A DNA stretch of 32,661 bases from an uncultured Clostridia bacterium (GTDB taxonomy: Bacteria > Bacillota > Clostridia > Christensenellales > Borkfalkiaceae). The stretch covers positions 1-32,661 of the forward strand of contig CALVWW010000014.1 of NCBI GenBank assembly GCA_944368155.1, written 5' to 3'. Shown piece by piece: positions 22,701 through 29,634 of this stretch. The position numbers were made by a program, and so were the translations under genes. The notes beneath the pieces were generated by a model. That model had not been told where the DNA came from. It was given only the letters and a program-made list of their open reading frames with translations, and did not search any database. Position 1 is the stretch's first letter. Each line of letters starts with the position of its first letter.

Positions 22701-22906
22701 AAAGCGGCGAATGCGTCAAACATAATGTCGTCGAGCTTTTCACCCGCGGCAAGCCTGCCCTTGAGGATGGCCGTCTGCCCCTTGAGCTCTTCATCGCTCA
22801 TTGCCTGATACTTCGGCTCGAGCTCCTCCACTTTCAGAGCAAGCTTATTAAGCTTTTTTAAGCTCTGGCGGCTGTCGGAACCGAGAATATAGTTAATAAG
22901 TCCCAT
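19799..22906 (-). CDS. secA: Preprotein translocase ATPase SecA
   Basis: A 1035-residue motor that drives proteins through SecYEG at the membrane, long for the family (about 840-900). Walker A is RTGEGKT near residue 100, the helicase motif [20 protein letters not shown] is present, and the second nucleotide domain shows [14 protein letters not shown] and [10 protein letters not shown]. After [20 protein letters not shown] there is a charged insertion of about 55 residues rich in Lys, Glu and Asp. The C-terminal 110 residues before the zinc motif form an Ala/Pro/Gln-rich linker, and [15 protein letters not shown] ends the protein as the SecB/ribosome-binding zinc finger. ATG 22906 follows AAGGAG. 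Both additions look like lineage-specific extensions, not errors, because the frame is uninterrupted. Confidence 0.97.
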   Translation of the reverse strand: [1035 protein letters not shown]

Positions 22907-23009
22907 TTAAACTCCTTAAATTATATACGAAATAAATTTTCCGCGGCGGCGCGGCAGAAGAGCCCGACCCGCGCGCGTGCGCGAAAGAATGTATGATAGT
23001 CCGTTTAAT

Positions 23010-23039
23010 ATTTTACTACATCGCGGGCAATAAGTACAA
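23010..23039 (-). promoter_or_regulatory. Predicted promoter of secA
   Basis: On the minus strand, TTGTAC (23039-23034), an 18-base spacer and TAAAAT (23015-23010). It is about 100 bases before the start, so the leader is fairly long and includes a GC-rich stretch at 22940-22985. Confidence 0.5.
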
Positions 23040-23094
23040 TCGTTTTTTTGCGGAAATTGAAATTTTTTGTATAACGGACGCATGAATTTGAATA

Positions 23095-23126
23095 AAAACG
23101 CGCCGCCCGCACACTGCGGACGGCGC
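23095..23126 (-). terminator. Rho-independent terminator of the metal ATPase operon
   Basis: GCGCCGCCCGCA (23100-23111) with TGCGGACGGCGC (23115-23126), 12 bp with one mismatched (G-U) position, followed on the minus strand by TTTTT (23099-23095). Confidence 0.85.
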
Positions 23127-23164
23127 ACTGCCTGTTTAATTAAAAAAACGTTTGTAAAAACCCG

Positions 23165-25900
23165 TCATTTTATGAGTTTAGTTCTCATTGCGTTGAGCAC
23201 GGCTACAAGCATGACGCCAACGTCGGCAACCACCGCTAAAATGAGCGGGAAGTCGGCAATGACTATGCCCAGCACCATGACGGCGAGTTTTACTGCAAGC
23301 GAACCTATTATATTCTGAAACACCACGGCGCGCGTGCCCTTGGCTATCTTTTTGCCCTTGGGCAGAAGTTCGAGGTTGTCGGTCACAAGCACCACGTCGC
23401 TCGCCTCTATCGCCGCGTCGGAGCCGACTTTGCCCATAGAAACGGCACAGTCTGCCGCCGCCATGACAGGAGCGTCGTTTATGCCGTCGCCAACATAGAC
23501 AAGCTTTCCGCGCTCTTTGAGCTTTTCGGCGACCTCGAGCTTGCCGTCGGGGAGAAGACCTGCTTCATAGCCGTCGAGCCCGACGGCGTCCGCCACCACC
23601 TTTGCCCGCGCGGAGTTATCGCCTGTGAGCATAGTGCAATAGGAAACACCCTGCGCGCGCAGCGCTGCTATCGCTTCCTTTGCCCCCTGCTTGATGCCGT
23701 CGCCGATTTCAATGCTTCCGACATACCTGCCGCCCAAAGCAACGTGAATTACCGTATATACGCTTTCGGCCGACACAAACTGTATCCCGTTCTCTTCCAT
23801 AAACCTCGCATTGCCGCACAACAGCGTTTTTCCGTCTGTCATGCACTTTACGCCGCGGCCGGCAATCTCCTCCGCGTCCTCGGCTTCATACGGCGTAGCC
23901 ACATCGGCAAACGCCGCGGCTATTGGATGGGAAGAATATTTTTCCGCGGCGGCTGCAAGCGCAAGCGCATCTTCCGAGGTATATGAACTCACCCTGAACG
24001 AACCTTCGGTTATCGTACCCGTCTTGTCGAACGCCGCAACCGTGGCCTTGGCAAGTTCGTCCAGGCAGGTGGAACCCTTTACGAGTATGCCGAATTTGGC
24101 GCAACGCCCTATGCCGCTGAAATATGAAAGGGGCACTGAAATGACAAGCGCGCACGGACAGGAAATTACGAGGAAGGAGAGCGCTTTCGATATCCATTCA
24201 GAATAAGTGCCCCACACATATATGCCGTTCACCGCACAGATTATAGTGGGCACTATGGCCGCAACTATAAGCGCCGCGGCGCACACCGCAGGGGTGTAAT
24301 ATTTTGCAAATTTAGTTATAAATTTTTCAGGCGCGGCCTTTTTGGCCGTGGAATTTTCCACGAGGTCGAGTATCTTTGCCACCGCAGAATCGGCGTACTT
24401 GCGGATAACTTTTACCTCTATCACCCTTGAAATGTTTATTGCACCCGAGAGAATTTCCTGCCCCTCCTTTACATCGAGGGGAAGCGATTCGCCGTTTAGC
24501 GAGCGCATGTCGAGCGAGCTCTCTCCCTTTATTACGACGCCGTCCGCAGGAACCTTTTCGCCTGCCTTCACCAGAATAATGTCGCCGACTTCCAGCTCCT
24601 CGGGGCGCACGACTATCTGCTGTCCGTCCCTCAGAAGCGTTGCCGATTCGCTCTTCAAATCCATGAGCTTGGTTATTGAATTGCGCGATGAGCCTACGGC
24701 AATCGACTGCAACAGCTCGCCTATCTGGTATAAAAGCATTACTGCAACGCCCTCATACAGCCCGTCGCCCGAAACAATTCCCAGAACTATGGCGGCAACA
24801 GAGGCAATCGTCATGAGGAAATTTTCGTCGAATATGCGCCCCTTGGCAATATTTTTCGCCGTGTTTAAAAGCACTTCCCAGCCCACCGAAAAGTAAGAAA
24901 CGGCAAACAGGGGATAGGATATTATTACGCCTACCTCGCCGCCCGCAAGATTCAAAACAAGTGCGGGGACAAAAAATACAGCTGAAATTATTATGAGAAT
25001 AATTTCTTTAAGGTGCTGTTTAAAAAGTCCCTTGGGTTTTGATTTTTCGGGAGCGCCGTCAACTATCTTTACATCCTCGAAGTGAGATATTTCATACACA
25101 GCTTTATCAAAAGCCGCTTGGCTTTCGCACCTCAAAATCACCGTCATGTTCATAAAGTCGACTGTGGCGCTCACTCCGTCAAGCTTGTTGAGTATCTCTT
25201 CAAGTTCGCGGCCGCAATTGGCACAACATAAATTCTTTATTTTTATCCTGCGCTCCCCCGAAACCGTCGGCACGGCAGTTTCAATCACCACCTTTACATC
25301 TTCAAAGGTATTGCAACAGTTTATTATTCTTTCAACCGCCTCCTCTTTGCAGTCGAAACGCACTTTTTGCCCCATGAAGTCGACCGAGGCGCTCTCTACG
25401 CCCTCGATTCTGAGTATCAGCTCTTCAAGTTCGGCGGCGCAGGCGGCGCAGTCCAGTCCTTCGAGTTTAAGTTCGCGTCTGCCGGCAGGGACGACAGCTG
25501 CACTCCGCCCCACGGCAGAGTGGTCGCCGCCATGTCCGTGGTCATGTCCGCAGGCACAGTGTTCGTGTTTATGTTCGCCATCATGCTCATGTCCGCAGGC
25601 GCAGTGTCCGTGCTCATGCTCGCCCTCATGCCCGTGCCCGCAGGCGCAGTGTCCGTCTTTATCGGAGCACTTTTCGCCCGAAGCAGCGGCACCGCCGACA
25701 ACTTTTACATCCTCAAAACCGTTGCAAACCCTTTTAACCTCGGCCGCAACATCTTCACTGTCGCACTCAAAGCGCACCTTCTGCCCCATAAAGTCGACCG
25801 AGGCGTTCTTAACGCCGTGAACTTTGTTTATTATCTCTTCAAGCTCTGCGGCGCAGGCGGCGCAGTCCAGCCCTTCGAGTTTAAATACTTTACTCATCAT
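23165..25900 (-). CDS. P1B-type heavy-metal ATPase with three HMA domains and a His/Cys-rich linker
   Basis: A 911-residue metal-exporting ATPase, probably for Zn(II)/Cd(II). HMA1 (about 5-67) and HMA2 (143-206) both have GLDCAAC and share SVDFMGQKVRF, suggesting recent duplication; HMA3 (218-281) has NLCCANC. Between HMA1 and HMA2, residues 84-127 hold HCACGH three times at exactly 15-residue spacing, surrounded by HEHDGEH-type stretches. The core is complete: SLNGES, the CPC metal site in ISCPCALVIS, the phosphorylated DKTGTIT, SSHPIA, MLTGDNS and GDGINDAP. The start (ATG 25900 or 25897) overlaps the arsR-type gene by 8-11 bases, so the repressor controls it. The ion is inferred from the repressor's Zn-type site and from CPC, and is not proven. 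Confidence 0.93.
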   Translation of the reverse strand: MMSKVFKLEGLDCAACAAELEEIINKVHGVKNASVDFMGQKVRFECDSEDVAAEVKRVCNGFEDVKVVGGAAASGEKCSDKDGHCACGHGHEGEHEHGHCACGHEHDGEHKHEHCACGHDHGHGGDHSAVGRSAAVVPAGRRELKLEGLDCAACAAELEELILRIEGVESASVDFMGQKVRFDCKEEAVERIINCCNTFEDVKVVIETAVPTVSGERRIKIKNLCCANCGRELEEILNKLDGVSATVDFMNMTVILRCESQAAFDKAVYEISHFEDVKIVDGAPEKSKPKGLFKQHLKEIILIIISAVFFVPALVLNLAGGEVGVIISYPLFAVSYFSVGWEVLLNTAKNIAKGRIFDENFLMTIASVAAIVLGIVSGDGLYEGVAVMLLYQIGELLQSIAVGSSRNSITKLMDLKSESATLLRDGQQIVVRPEELEVGDIILVKAGEKVPADGVVIKGESSLDMRSLNGESLPLDVKEGQEILSGAINISRVIEVKVIRKYADSAVAKILDLVENSTAKKAAPEKFITKFAKYYTPAVCAAALIVAAIVPTIICAVNGIYVWGTYSEWISKALSFLVISCPCALVISVPLSYFSGIGRCAKFGILVKGSTCLDELAKATVAAFDKTGTITEGSFRVSSYTSEDALALAAAAEKYSSHPIAAAFADVATPYEAEDAEEIAGRGVKCMTDGKTLLCGNARFMEENGIQFVSAESVYTVIHVALGGRYVGSIEIGDGIKQGAKEAIAALRAQGVSYCTMLTGDNSARAKVVADAVGLDGYEAGLLPDGKLEVAEKLKERGKLVYVGDGINDAPVMAAADCAVSMGKVGSDAAIEASDVVLVTDNLELLPKGKKIAKGTRAVVFQNIIGSLAVKLAVMVLGIVIADFPLILAVVADVGVMLVAVLNAMRTKLIK

Positions 25901-26246
25901 GGTGCAAATGCTCCTTTGCCGCCTCTATCATCGCCATGATATGCTCATCGTCGACTGAATAAAGCATATTCTTGCCGTCGCGGCGGCATTTGACTATTTT
26001 GTTATATTTTAAAGTCGTGAGCTGATGCGACACAGCGCTCTGATTGCCGCCAACGGCCTTGGTTATGTGCTCCACGCACAGTTCGCCGGCAGAGAGCGCA
26101 AGCAGAATTTTAAGGCGCGAAGGCTCGCTTATCGCCTTGAATCGCGCAGCCATTATGCCTATTTCGCCGTCGTCGGGCATCGTTGCAAGCGCTTTTGCAA
26201 TTACGCCCTCGTGTTCTTCGGGCGTTTTGCAGATATCTGACATCAT
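25890..26246 (-). CDS. ArsR/SmtB-family metal-responsive repressor with an alpha-5 zinc site
   Basis: A 118-residue winged-helix repressor (SEPSRLKILLALSAGELC, then the recognition helix SAVSHQLTTLKYNKIV and a beta wing). The C-terminal helix DEHIMAMIEAAKEHLHH fits the D-x-H-x10-H-x2-H/E zinc site of SmtB, ZiaR and CzrA. The alpha-3 ELCVCD metal site of CadC is reduced to ELCVEH with one Cys. I infer a Zn(II) sensor that leaves DNA when zinc is high. Start codons at 26246 and 26243 are both possible behind AAGGAGATG. It overlaps the ATPase gene and is preceded by an operator covering the -10 element, a classical derepressed efflux operon. Confidence 0.93.
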   Translation of the reverse strand: MMSDICKTPEEHEGVIAKALATMPDDGEIGIMAARFKAISEPSRLKILLALSAGELCVEHITKAVGGNQSAVSHQLTTLKYNKIVKCRRDGKNMLYSVDDEHIMAMIEAAKEHLHHDE

Positions 26247-26259
26247 TCCATCTCCTTAT

Positions 26260-26279
26260 ATATGAATGTTTATTCATAT
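26260..26279 (-). promoter_or_regulatory. ArsR/SmtB-type operator
   Basis: ATATGAATGTTTATTCATAT: 8-bp perfect inverted arms with a 4-base centre, resembling known ArsR/SmtB sites of the TGAA..TTCA kind. It overlaps the -10 element. Confidence 0.85.
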
Positions 26280-26306
26280 GATAATATAAGTTTATGATTT
26301 TGTCAA
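26278..26306 (-). promoter_or_regulatory. Promoter of the repressor-ATPase operon
   Basis: On the minus strand, TTGACA (26306-26301), a 17-base spacer and TATCAT (26283-26278). The operator lies over its downstream edge. Confidence 0.8.
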
Positions 26307-26424
26307 CCGTTTTTGCTAAAAAAATTAATCTAAAATTTCAGCGCACGCAAGCGGCCGCGTGCGTGCACTTAAACAACGCCCTCCCCACCCCCCCGGACAA
26401 TTTATAATAAAATTAAATTGCATA

Positions 26425-26451
26425 TTGACAAACTTATAAAAGCATTATAAT
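26425..26451 (+). promoter_or_regulatory. Possible plus-strand promoter of a small transcript
   Basis: TTGACA (26425-26430) and TATAAT (26446-26451) with a 15-base spacer, which is short by two. Both hexamers are perfect consensus. Confidence 0.45.
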
Positions 26452-26457
26452 ATTTTT

Positions 26458-26556
26458 ACATGAAAGCAGATGATTTGAATATTCAGAAATTTTATATGGA
26501 AGAGACCTCTCCCCTGTCACATAAAAAAAGTTCTGCCTGTAAAGCAGAACTTTTTA
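26458..26556 (+). ncRNA. Candidate small RNA (about 100 nt)
   Basis: The stretch runs from the predicted start of the promoter at 26425-26451 to the hairpin terminator at 26525-26555. A reading frame from ATG 26461 (66 residues) passes through the hairpin and lacks a ribosome binding site, so a noncoding transcript is more likely than a peptide. The hairpin may belong only to the opposite-strand gene. Confidence 0.3.
26525..26555. terminator. Bidirectional terminator
   Basis: AAAAAGTTCTGC (26525-26536) with GCAGAACTTTTT (26544-26555) and a 7-base loop. It has A/T runs on both sides, so it can end the minus-strand membrane-protein gene (stop 26577) and a plus-strand transcript. Confidence 0.88.
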
Positions 26557-26576
26557 CCTCCGTATGCGGGCGGAAT

Positions 26577-27125
26577 TTATATGTTTGCAGATACAAACGC
26601 GCCCGTTATGCCCGAAACCATGCCGCTGACTGCCGCCAGCCACATGCCCGCCTCGTCTGAATAGGAGCCGTAATTCCCGAAAGCGGAAACAACGCCGTAA
26701 TTATCTGACGCAACGTCGCAGAAAGAATTTGTGGCAATTATTACAAGCACGCTGAAAACTACGCACAGCACAGAGAGAACGGCAAGAATTATCTTGTAAA
26801 GCTTAAGTTTAAACTTATCGCACAATATAATAAACACTATTTCTGCAGCTGCCAGCACAAGCGCAAGAAAACCGTAAGCGCCGAGCTGCCCCACAGCGCT
26901 GCCCACTTCCGCCGGAATTCCCCTTCCCGCTCTTACAAGAATATTGAAAAAGGAATAGCTGATTATGCGGTTATCTGAGCCAATATCATAATAATTGACC
27001 GACTTTGCCCAATTTATGCTCATGCCGACTACCATAAGCACTATGGCAACAGCGATAATTATAACTGTGATGAGACTGAACACGTCAATTTTAAGTTTAT
27101 TTTTCTTTTTCTTTATATTTTCCAT
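26577..27125 (-). CDS. Four-helix membrane protein, paralogue 1 of 3
   Basis: A 182-residue protein with a Lys-rich N-terminus (MENIKKKKNKLKID) and four hydrophobic helices. It has an outside loop of about 50 residues after helix 1 (starting INWAKSVNYY) and a C-terminal helix. It shares with the two genes upstream the pattern VG-x(3)-I-x-W after helix 1, an FCD motif after helix 3, and a final G-x-W-L-x-A-V-S-x-M-x-S-G-I-x-GAF helix. I know no family for it. The start at 27125 follows AGGAGGGG; the in-frame extension to 27206 lacks such a site. It has its own promoter (27186-27214). Confidence 0.8.
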   Translation of the reverse strand: MENIKKKKNKLKIDVFSLITVIIIAVAIVLMVVGMSINWAKSVNYYDIGSDNRIISYSFFNILVRAGRGIPAEVGSAVGQLGAYGFLALVLAAAEIVFIILCDKFKLKLYKIILAVLSVLCVVFSVLVIIATNSFCDVASDNYGVVSAFGNYGSYSDEAGMWLAAVSGMVSGITGAFVSANI

Positions 27126-27185
27126 ATACCCCTCCTGAGGCAGGCATATTAATAACGGCACGGCATGAGCGCCGTCAGCTTTAAC

Positions 27186-27214
27186 ATTATACACATAAGA
27201 AAACAATAAGTCAA
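27186..27214 (-). promoter_or_regulatory. Promoter of membrane paralogue 1
   Basis: TTGACT (27214-27209), a 17-base spacer and TATAAT (27191-27186) on the minus strand. Confidence 0.8.
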
Positions 27215-27226
27215 GAAAAGAGAAAA

Positions 27227-27259
27227 GCGGAGCACGCGCAATTTTTATGCGTGCTCCGC
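27227..27259 (-). terminator. Terminator of membrane paralogue 2
   Basis: GCGGAGCACGC (27227-27237) with GCGTGCTCCGC (27249-27259), 11-bp perfect stem. The T-rich run TTTTCTCTTTTC on the minus strand runs into the -35 of the next promoter. Confidence 0.85.
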
Positions 27260-27288
27260 CAACATATTATGTAATTTCTTTATACCTC

Positions 27289-27783
27289 TCAGGCTTTGAA
27301 AGACGCAAACGCGCCTACAATGCCGGAAATCATCGCGCTCACCGCCGTGAGCCACGCGCCCGACGCAGGATAGGCACCGCTGAGGTTGGTAAGCCCCGGC
27401 AGAACCGTAACCGCAATATTATCGCAGAATACGTCCGTCGTTATAATGCACACAATTCCGCTTATAAGGCACAAAGCGGAAACGATGAGCAATACCAGCC
27501 ACAGATAGCCGCCGAACAGCTTTGCCAGCGCAGTGAGCGCCGCGGTTGCCGCAACGAGGACAACGGTGATTATAGCAAACGCCAACATAGCGCGGTACGA
27601 CGACATCGAGGTATATCCCGCTATGCCCGACAAAGTGTCGAGCGAAGGACTGTCTTCCACAAGCCCCGATACAAATACCCTCGATATCCAGGCGATACAC
27701 ACACCGACGACGGCGAGAACGAGCATGATAAGAACGATGAGCTGTGCAGCCATCCACACAATTTTTCTTTTGCTTTTAGCCAT
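27289..27783 (-). CDS. Four-helix membrane protein, paralogue 2 of 3
   Basis: A 164-residue protein (MAKSKRKIVWMAAQ) with four predicted helices. It shows the same markers as its neighbours: VGVCIAW after helix 1, TTDVFCDNI after helix 3 and ASGAWLTAVSAMISGIVGAF at the C-terminus. ATG 27783 follows AAGGAG; the extension to 27813 is not supported. It lies 71 bases downstream of paralogue 3 and probably shares its promoter (28429-28457), then ends at its own terminator. The function is unknown. The basic N-terminus suggests the ends lie inside the cell by the positive-inside rule. Confidence 0.8.
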   Translation of the reverse strand: MAKSKRKIVWMAAQLIVLIMLVLAVVGVCIAWISRVFVSGLVEDSPSLDTLSGIAGYTSMSSYRAMLAFAIITVVLVAATAALTALAKLFGGYLWLVLLIVSALCLISGIVCIITTDVFCDNIAVTVLPGLTNLSGAYPASGAWLTAVSAMISGIVGAFASFKA

Positions 27784-27854
27784 AAAATCTCCTTGCTGTC
27801 CGCGCGGCCGCACGGGATACCCTTCGCCGCGGTTTAATTTTAGCTTATGTCAGA

Positions 27855-28364
27855 TTATTTTTTAACGGCAGCCAACACTCCTGTTATACCTGCCAGAATA
27901 CCGCCTACCGCCGTGAGCCATGCGCCGGCCGCGGGGGTATTGTCGCCTTCGAACAAACCGGAAATACCGCCGCCGCCAAGCTTATCGCAGAATGTGAACG
28001 AAGTAATTATGCTCACCACGCCGCATATAAGGCACACAATCGCAACAATAACAAGGACAAATTTAAAGAGTTTCCAATCAAGCACTTTGCAGATGCCCGC
28101 AAGAACTGTTGCCGCAGCGGTAAGAATTACCGTTAAAATGGCAAATGAAGCCATTGCCTTGAACGAACCGGCCAAATCGCCGTCCAAATCTTTAAATACT
28201 TCAAAGTAATCTGACAGCGGAGTTCCCTCCGTTTCCGTATAACTGCCTAACGATACGCTGGTATTCACCCAATCAATGCAAACGCCGACTATCGTCAGAA
28301 TGAGCATTACCAACATAACGAGCAATGCAATTAAGCCCACTTTACTTCCTTTACTTTTTGCCAT
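27855..28364 (-). CDS. Four-helix membrane protein, paralogue 3 of 3
   Basis: A 169-residue protein, MAKSKGSKVGLIALLVML, with four hydrophobic helices. The first outside loop is acidic and rich in Thr/Asp (TETEGTPLSDYFEVFKDLDG). It shares VGVCIDW, TSFTFCDKL and AAGAWLTAVGGILAGITGV with the other two copies. It starts at ATG 28364 behind AAGGAGGGT and has a strong promoter 65 bases upstream plus a GC-rich leader hairpin (about 28393-28415). It is the first gene of the cluster. Tandem duplication is clear; the function is not. The single Cys in FCD and the conserved Trp in the last helix are candidates for structural or redox roles. Confidence 0.8.
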   Translation of the reverse strand: MAKSKGSKVGLIALLVMLVMLILTIVGVCIDWVNTSVSLGSYTETEGTPLSDYFEVFKDLDGDLAGSFKAMASFAILTVILTAAATVLAGICKVLDWKLFKFVLVIVAIVCLICGVVSIITSFTFCDKLGGGGISGLFEGDNTPAAGAWLTAVGGILAGITGVLAAVKK

Positions 28365-28428
28365 AAAACCCTCCTTATCAAACTATTCAGGTCGGCGGCT
28401 CTCTCTTCCGCCGGCCGTTATTGTAAAT

Positions 28429-28457
28429 ATTATACAATGCAACCCGCTTAAAGTCAA
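28429..28457 (-). promoter_or_regulatory. Promoter of membrane paralogues 3 and 2, with an inverted repeat at -35
   Basis: TTGACT (28457-28452), a 17-base spacer and TATAAT (28434-28429). The inverted repeat AAGGGC/GCCCTT (28456-28472) overlaps the -35 and could be an operator. Confidence 0.82.
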
Positions 28458-28537
28458 GGGCTAATTGCCCTTTTGCCACAACAGTAACTGCAAGCCCCAA
28501 AGGCATGATATGCCGCCTGACGCATTAAGCGGCCATC

Positions 28538-29554
28538 TCACTTAAGACATTTTTTTATAAAATCTACCGCCGCCTGCATGACTGAATCGTCCTCTTCACA
28601 TACTGCGCGGTAATCAACCGAAGCAAAATATTCATCTCTCTTTTGCGGGTCAGTCTTTTCAGCCGACATTACAGCCCCGCCGAGTTCCTTTAAAAGCTTT
28701 TCAGCGGCAAAAGTGTTATAGGGGTTATGTCCCTTGCCGCTGCACAGCACGCGTTCGGCATTGGGGCAATCGGCCGCGGCATAAGCCGAACATCCGATGG
28801 GAACAACCGTATCGCAGTCGCCGTGGAAAATTACTGCGGGAACACCTGAAGAGCAAACTGCACGCGAAGCGCTCATATTGCCGTATCTGCCGAACCTGAG
28901 TTTAAGCACAGCTCCGACGAAGGGACGCAAAAGTTTTGCAACAAATCTGCCGGCCGCCTGCGCGGCATTGTGTTCCACAATTGCAGCAGGCCTCTCGGGA
29001 GCGGCAAACGCCACCGCGCCGCACGGTTTTATAAACGCAGCAGCGCACAGCGATGAATACGCGCCCATGCTGTGCCCCGCATAAAATGTTTTAAAATTTT
29101 TAAGCCTTTCATCTGAAGCTGCAAACTGCGCCGCAGCGACGAGCGCACGGGTAGAAGCCTCCAGTCCTCCCAGCCGCTTTCCGTCTGAAAGACCGCTGCC
29201 TGCACAGTCGAAAGCGAGTACGGCAAAGCCGCTGTCGCAAAACCTGCTTATCTCCGTGGTGTATGCGCACTGCCCAGGCCCCATTCCGTGCGAAAATATG
29301 ACAAGAGCCGCACTCTTTGAAAGTTCGCCCCGCCAATATATGTTGCCGCGAAGCACGACCTTGCCGTCGGCAGTTTCCACGGGCAAAACATTCAGGTTGA
29401 AATCTTCGGCGGAAAAATATTTTAAATATTTGTTTTTATCAAACCTGCCGCCAAAGCCCTCTTTAAGCGCATACAGCGCAAACGCAAACATCAGCGTGCA
29501 GAATATGACTGCCACACATAAAACTACGATTAATACAATAATAAAATCAGGCAT
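28538..29554 (-). CDS. Membrane-anchored alpha/beta hydrolase
   Basis: A 338-residue protein with one N-terminal membrane helix (about 4-28) and an alpha/beta-hydrolase domain. FSHGMG forms the oxyanion strand, the nucleophile elbow is GHSMG, the acid is in HGDCDTVVP and the histidine in GKGHN. It resembles monoacylglycerol-lipase/acyl-ester hydrolases, but the substrate cannot be read from sequence. There is no Shine-Dalgarno site before ATG 29554 (only AT-rich sequence), and a GC-rich palindrome (29589-29613) stands 35 bases upstream. It lies downstream of the DUF3267 gene on the same strand. The anchor suggests it acts at the membrane surface. Confidence 0.85.
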   Translation of the reverse strand: MPDFIIVLIVVLCVAVIFCTLMFAFALYALKEGFGGRFDKNKYLKYFSAEDFNLNVLPVETADGKVVLRGNIYWRGELSKSAALVIFSHGMGPGQCAYTTEISRFCDSGFAVLAFDCAGSGLSDGKRLGGLEASTRALVAAAQFAASDERLKNFKTFYAGHSMGAYSSLCAAAFIKPCGAVAFAAPERPAAIVEHNAAQAAGRFVAKLLRPFVGAVLKLRFGRYGNMSASRAVCSSGVPAVIFHGDCDTVVPIGCSAYAAADCPNAERVLCSGKGHNPYNTFAAEKLLKELGGAVMSAEKTDPQKRDEYFASVDYRAVCEEDDSVMQAAVDFIKKCLK

Positions 29555-29588
29555 TTTTTAATTATTAATTATCTATTCCAAATTTTTT

Positions 29589-29613
29589 GCGGGCGGCAAT
29601 ATATGCCGCCCGC
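29589..29613. repeat. GC-rich palindrome with the ATATGCCGC core
   Basis: GCGGGCGGCA (29589-29598) with TGCCGCCCGC (29604-29613). It is flanked by a T-run on its left, which in minus-strand transcription follows as A, so it is a poor terminator for that strand. Confidence 0.7.
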
Positions 29614-29634
29614 ACCATTTTAATGCAATTATTT

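Noticed and set aside
25520-25651. Possible CRISPR-like repeat because of the 45-bp periodicity
   Set aside because: The periodic units are contiguous coding repeats without unique spacers.
25146-25939. Long plus-strand frames opposite the metal ATPase (224 and 190 residues)
   Set aside because: Their Cys/Ser/Pro repeats are the reverse reading of the HCACGH-coding repeats, not separate genes.
26461-26661. 66-residue frame from ATG 26461
   Set aside because: It passes through a terminator hairpin into the antisense of the membrane gene and lacks a ribosome binding site; a small RNA is the better explanation.
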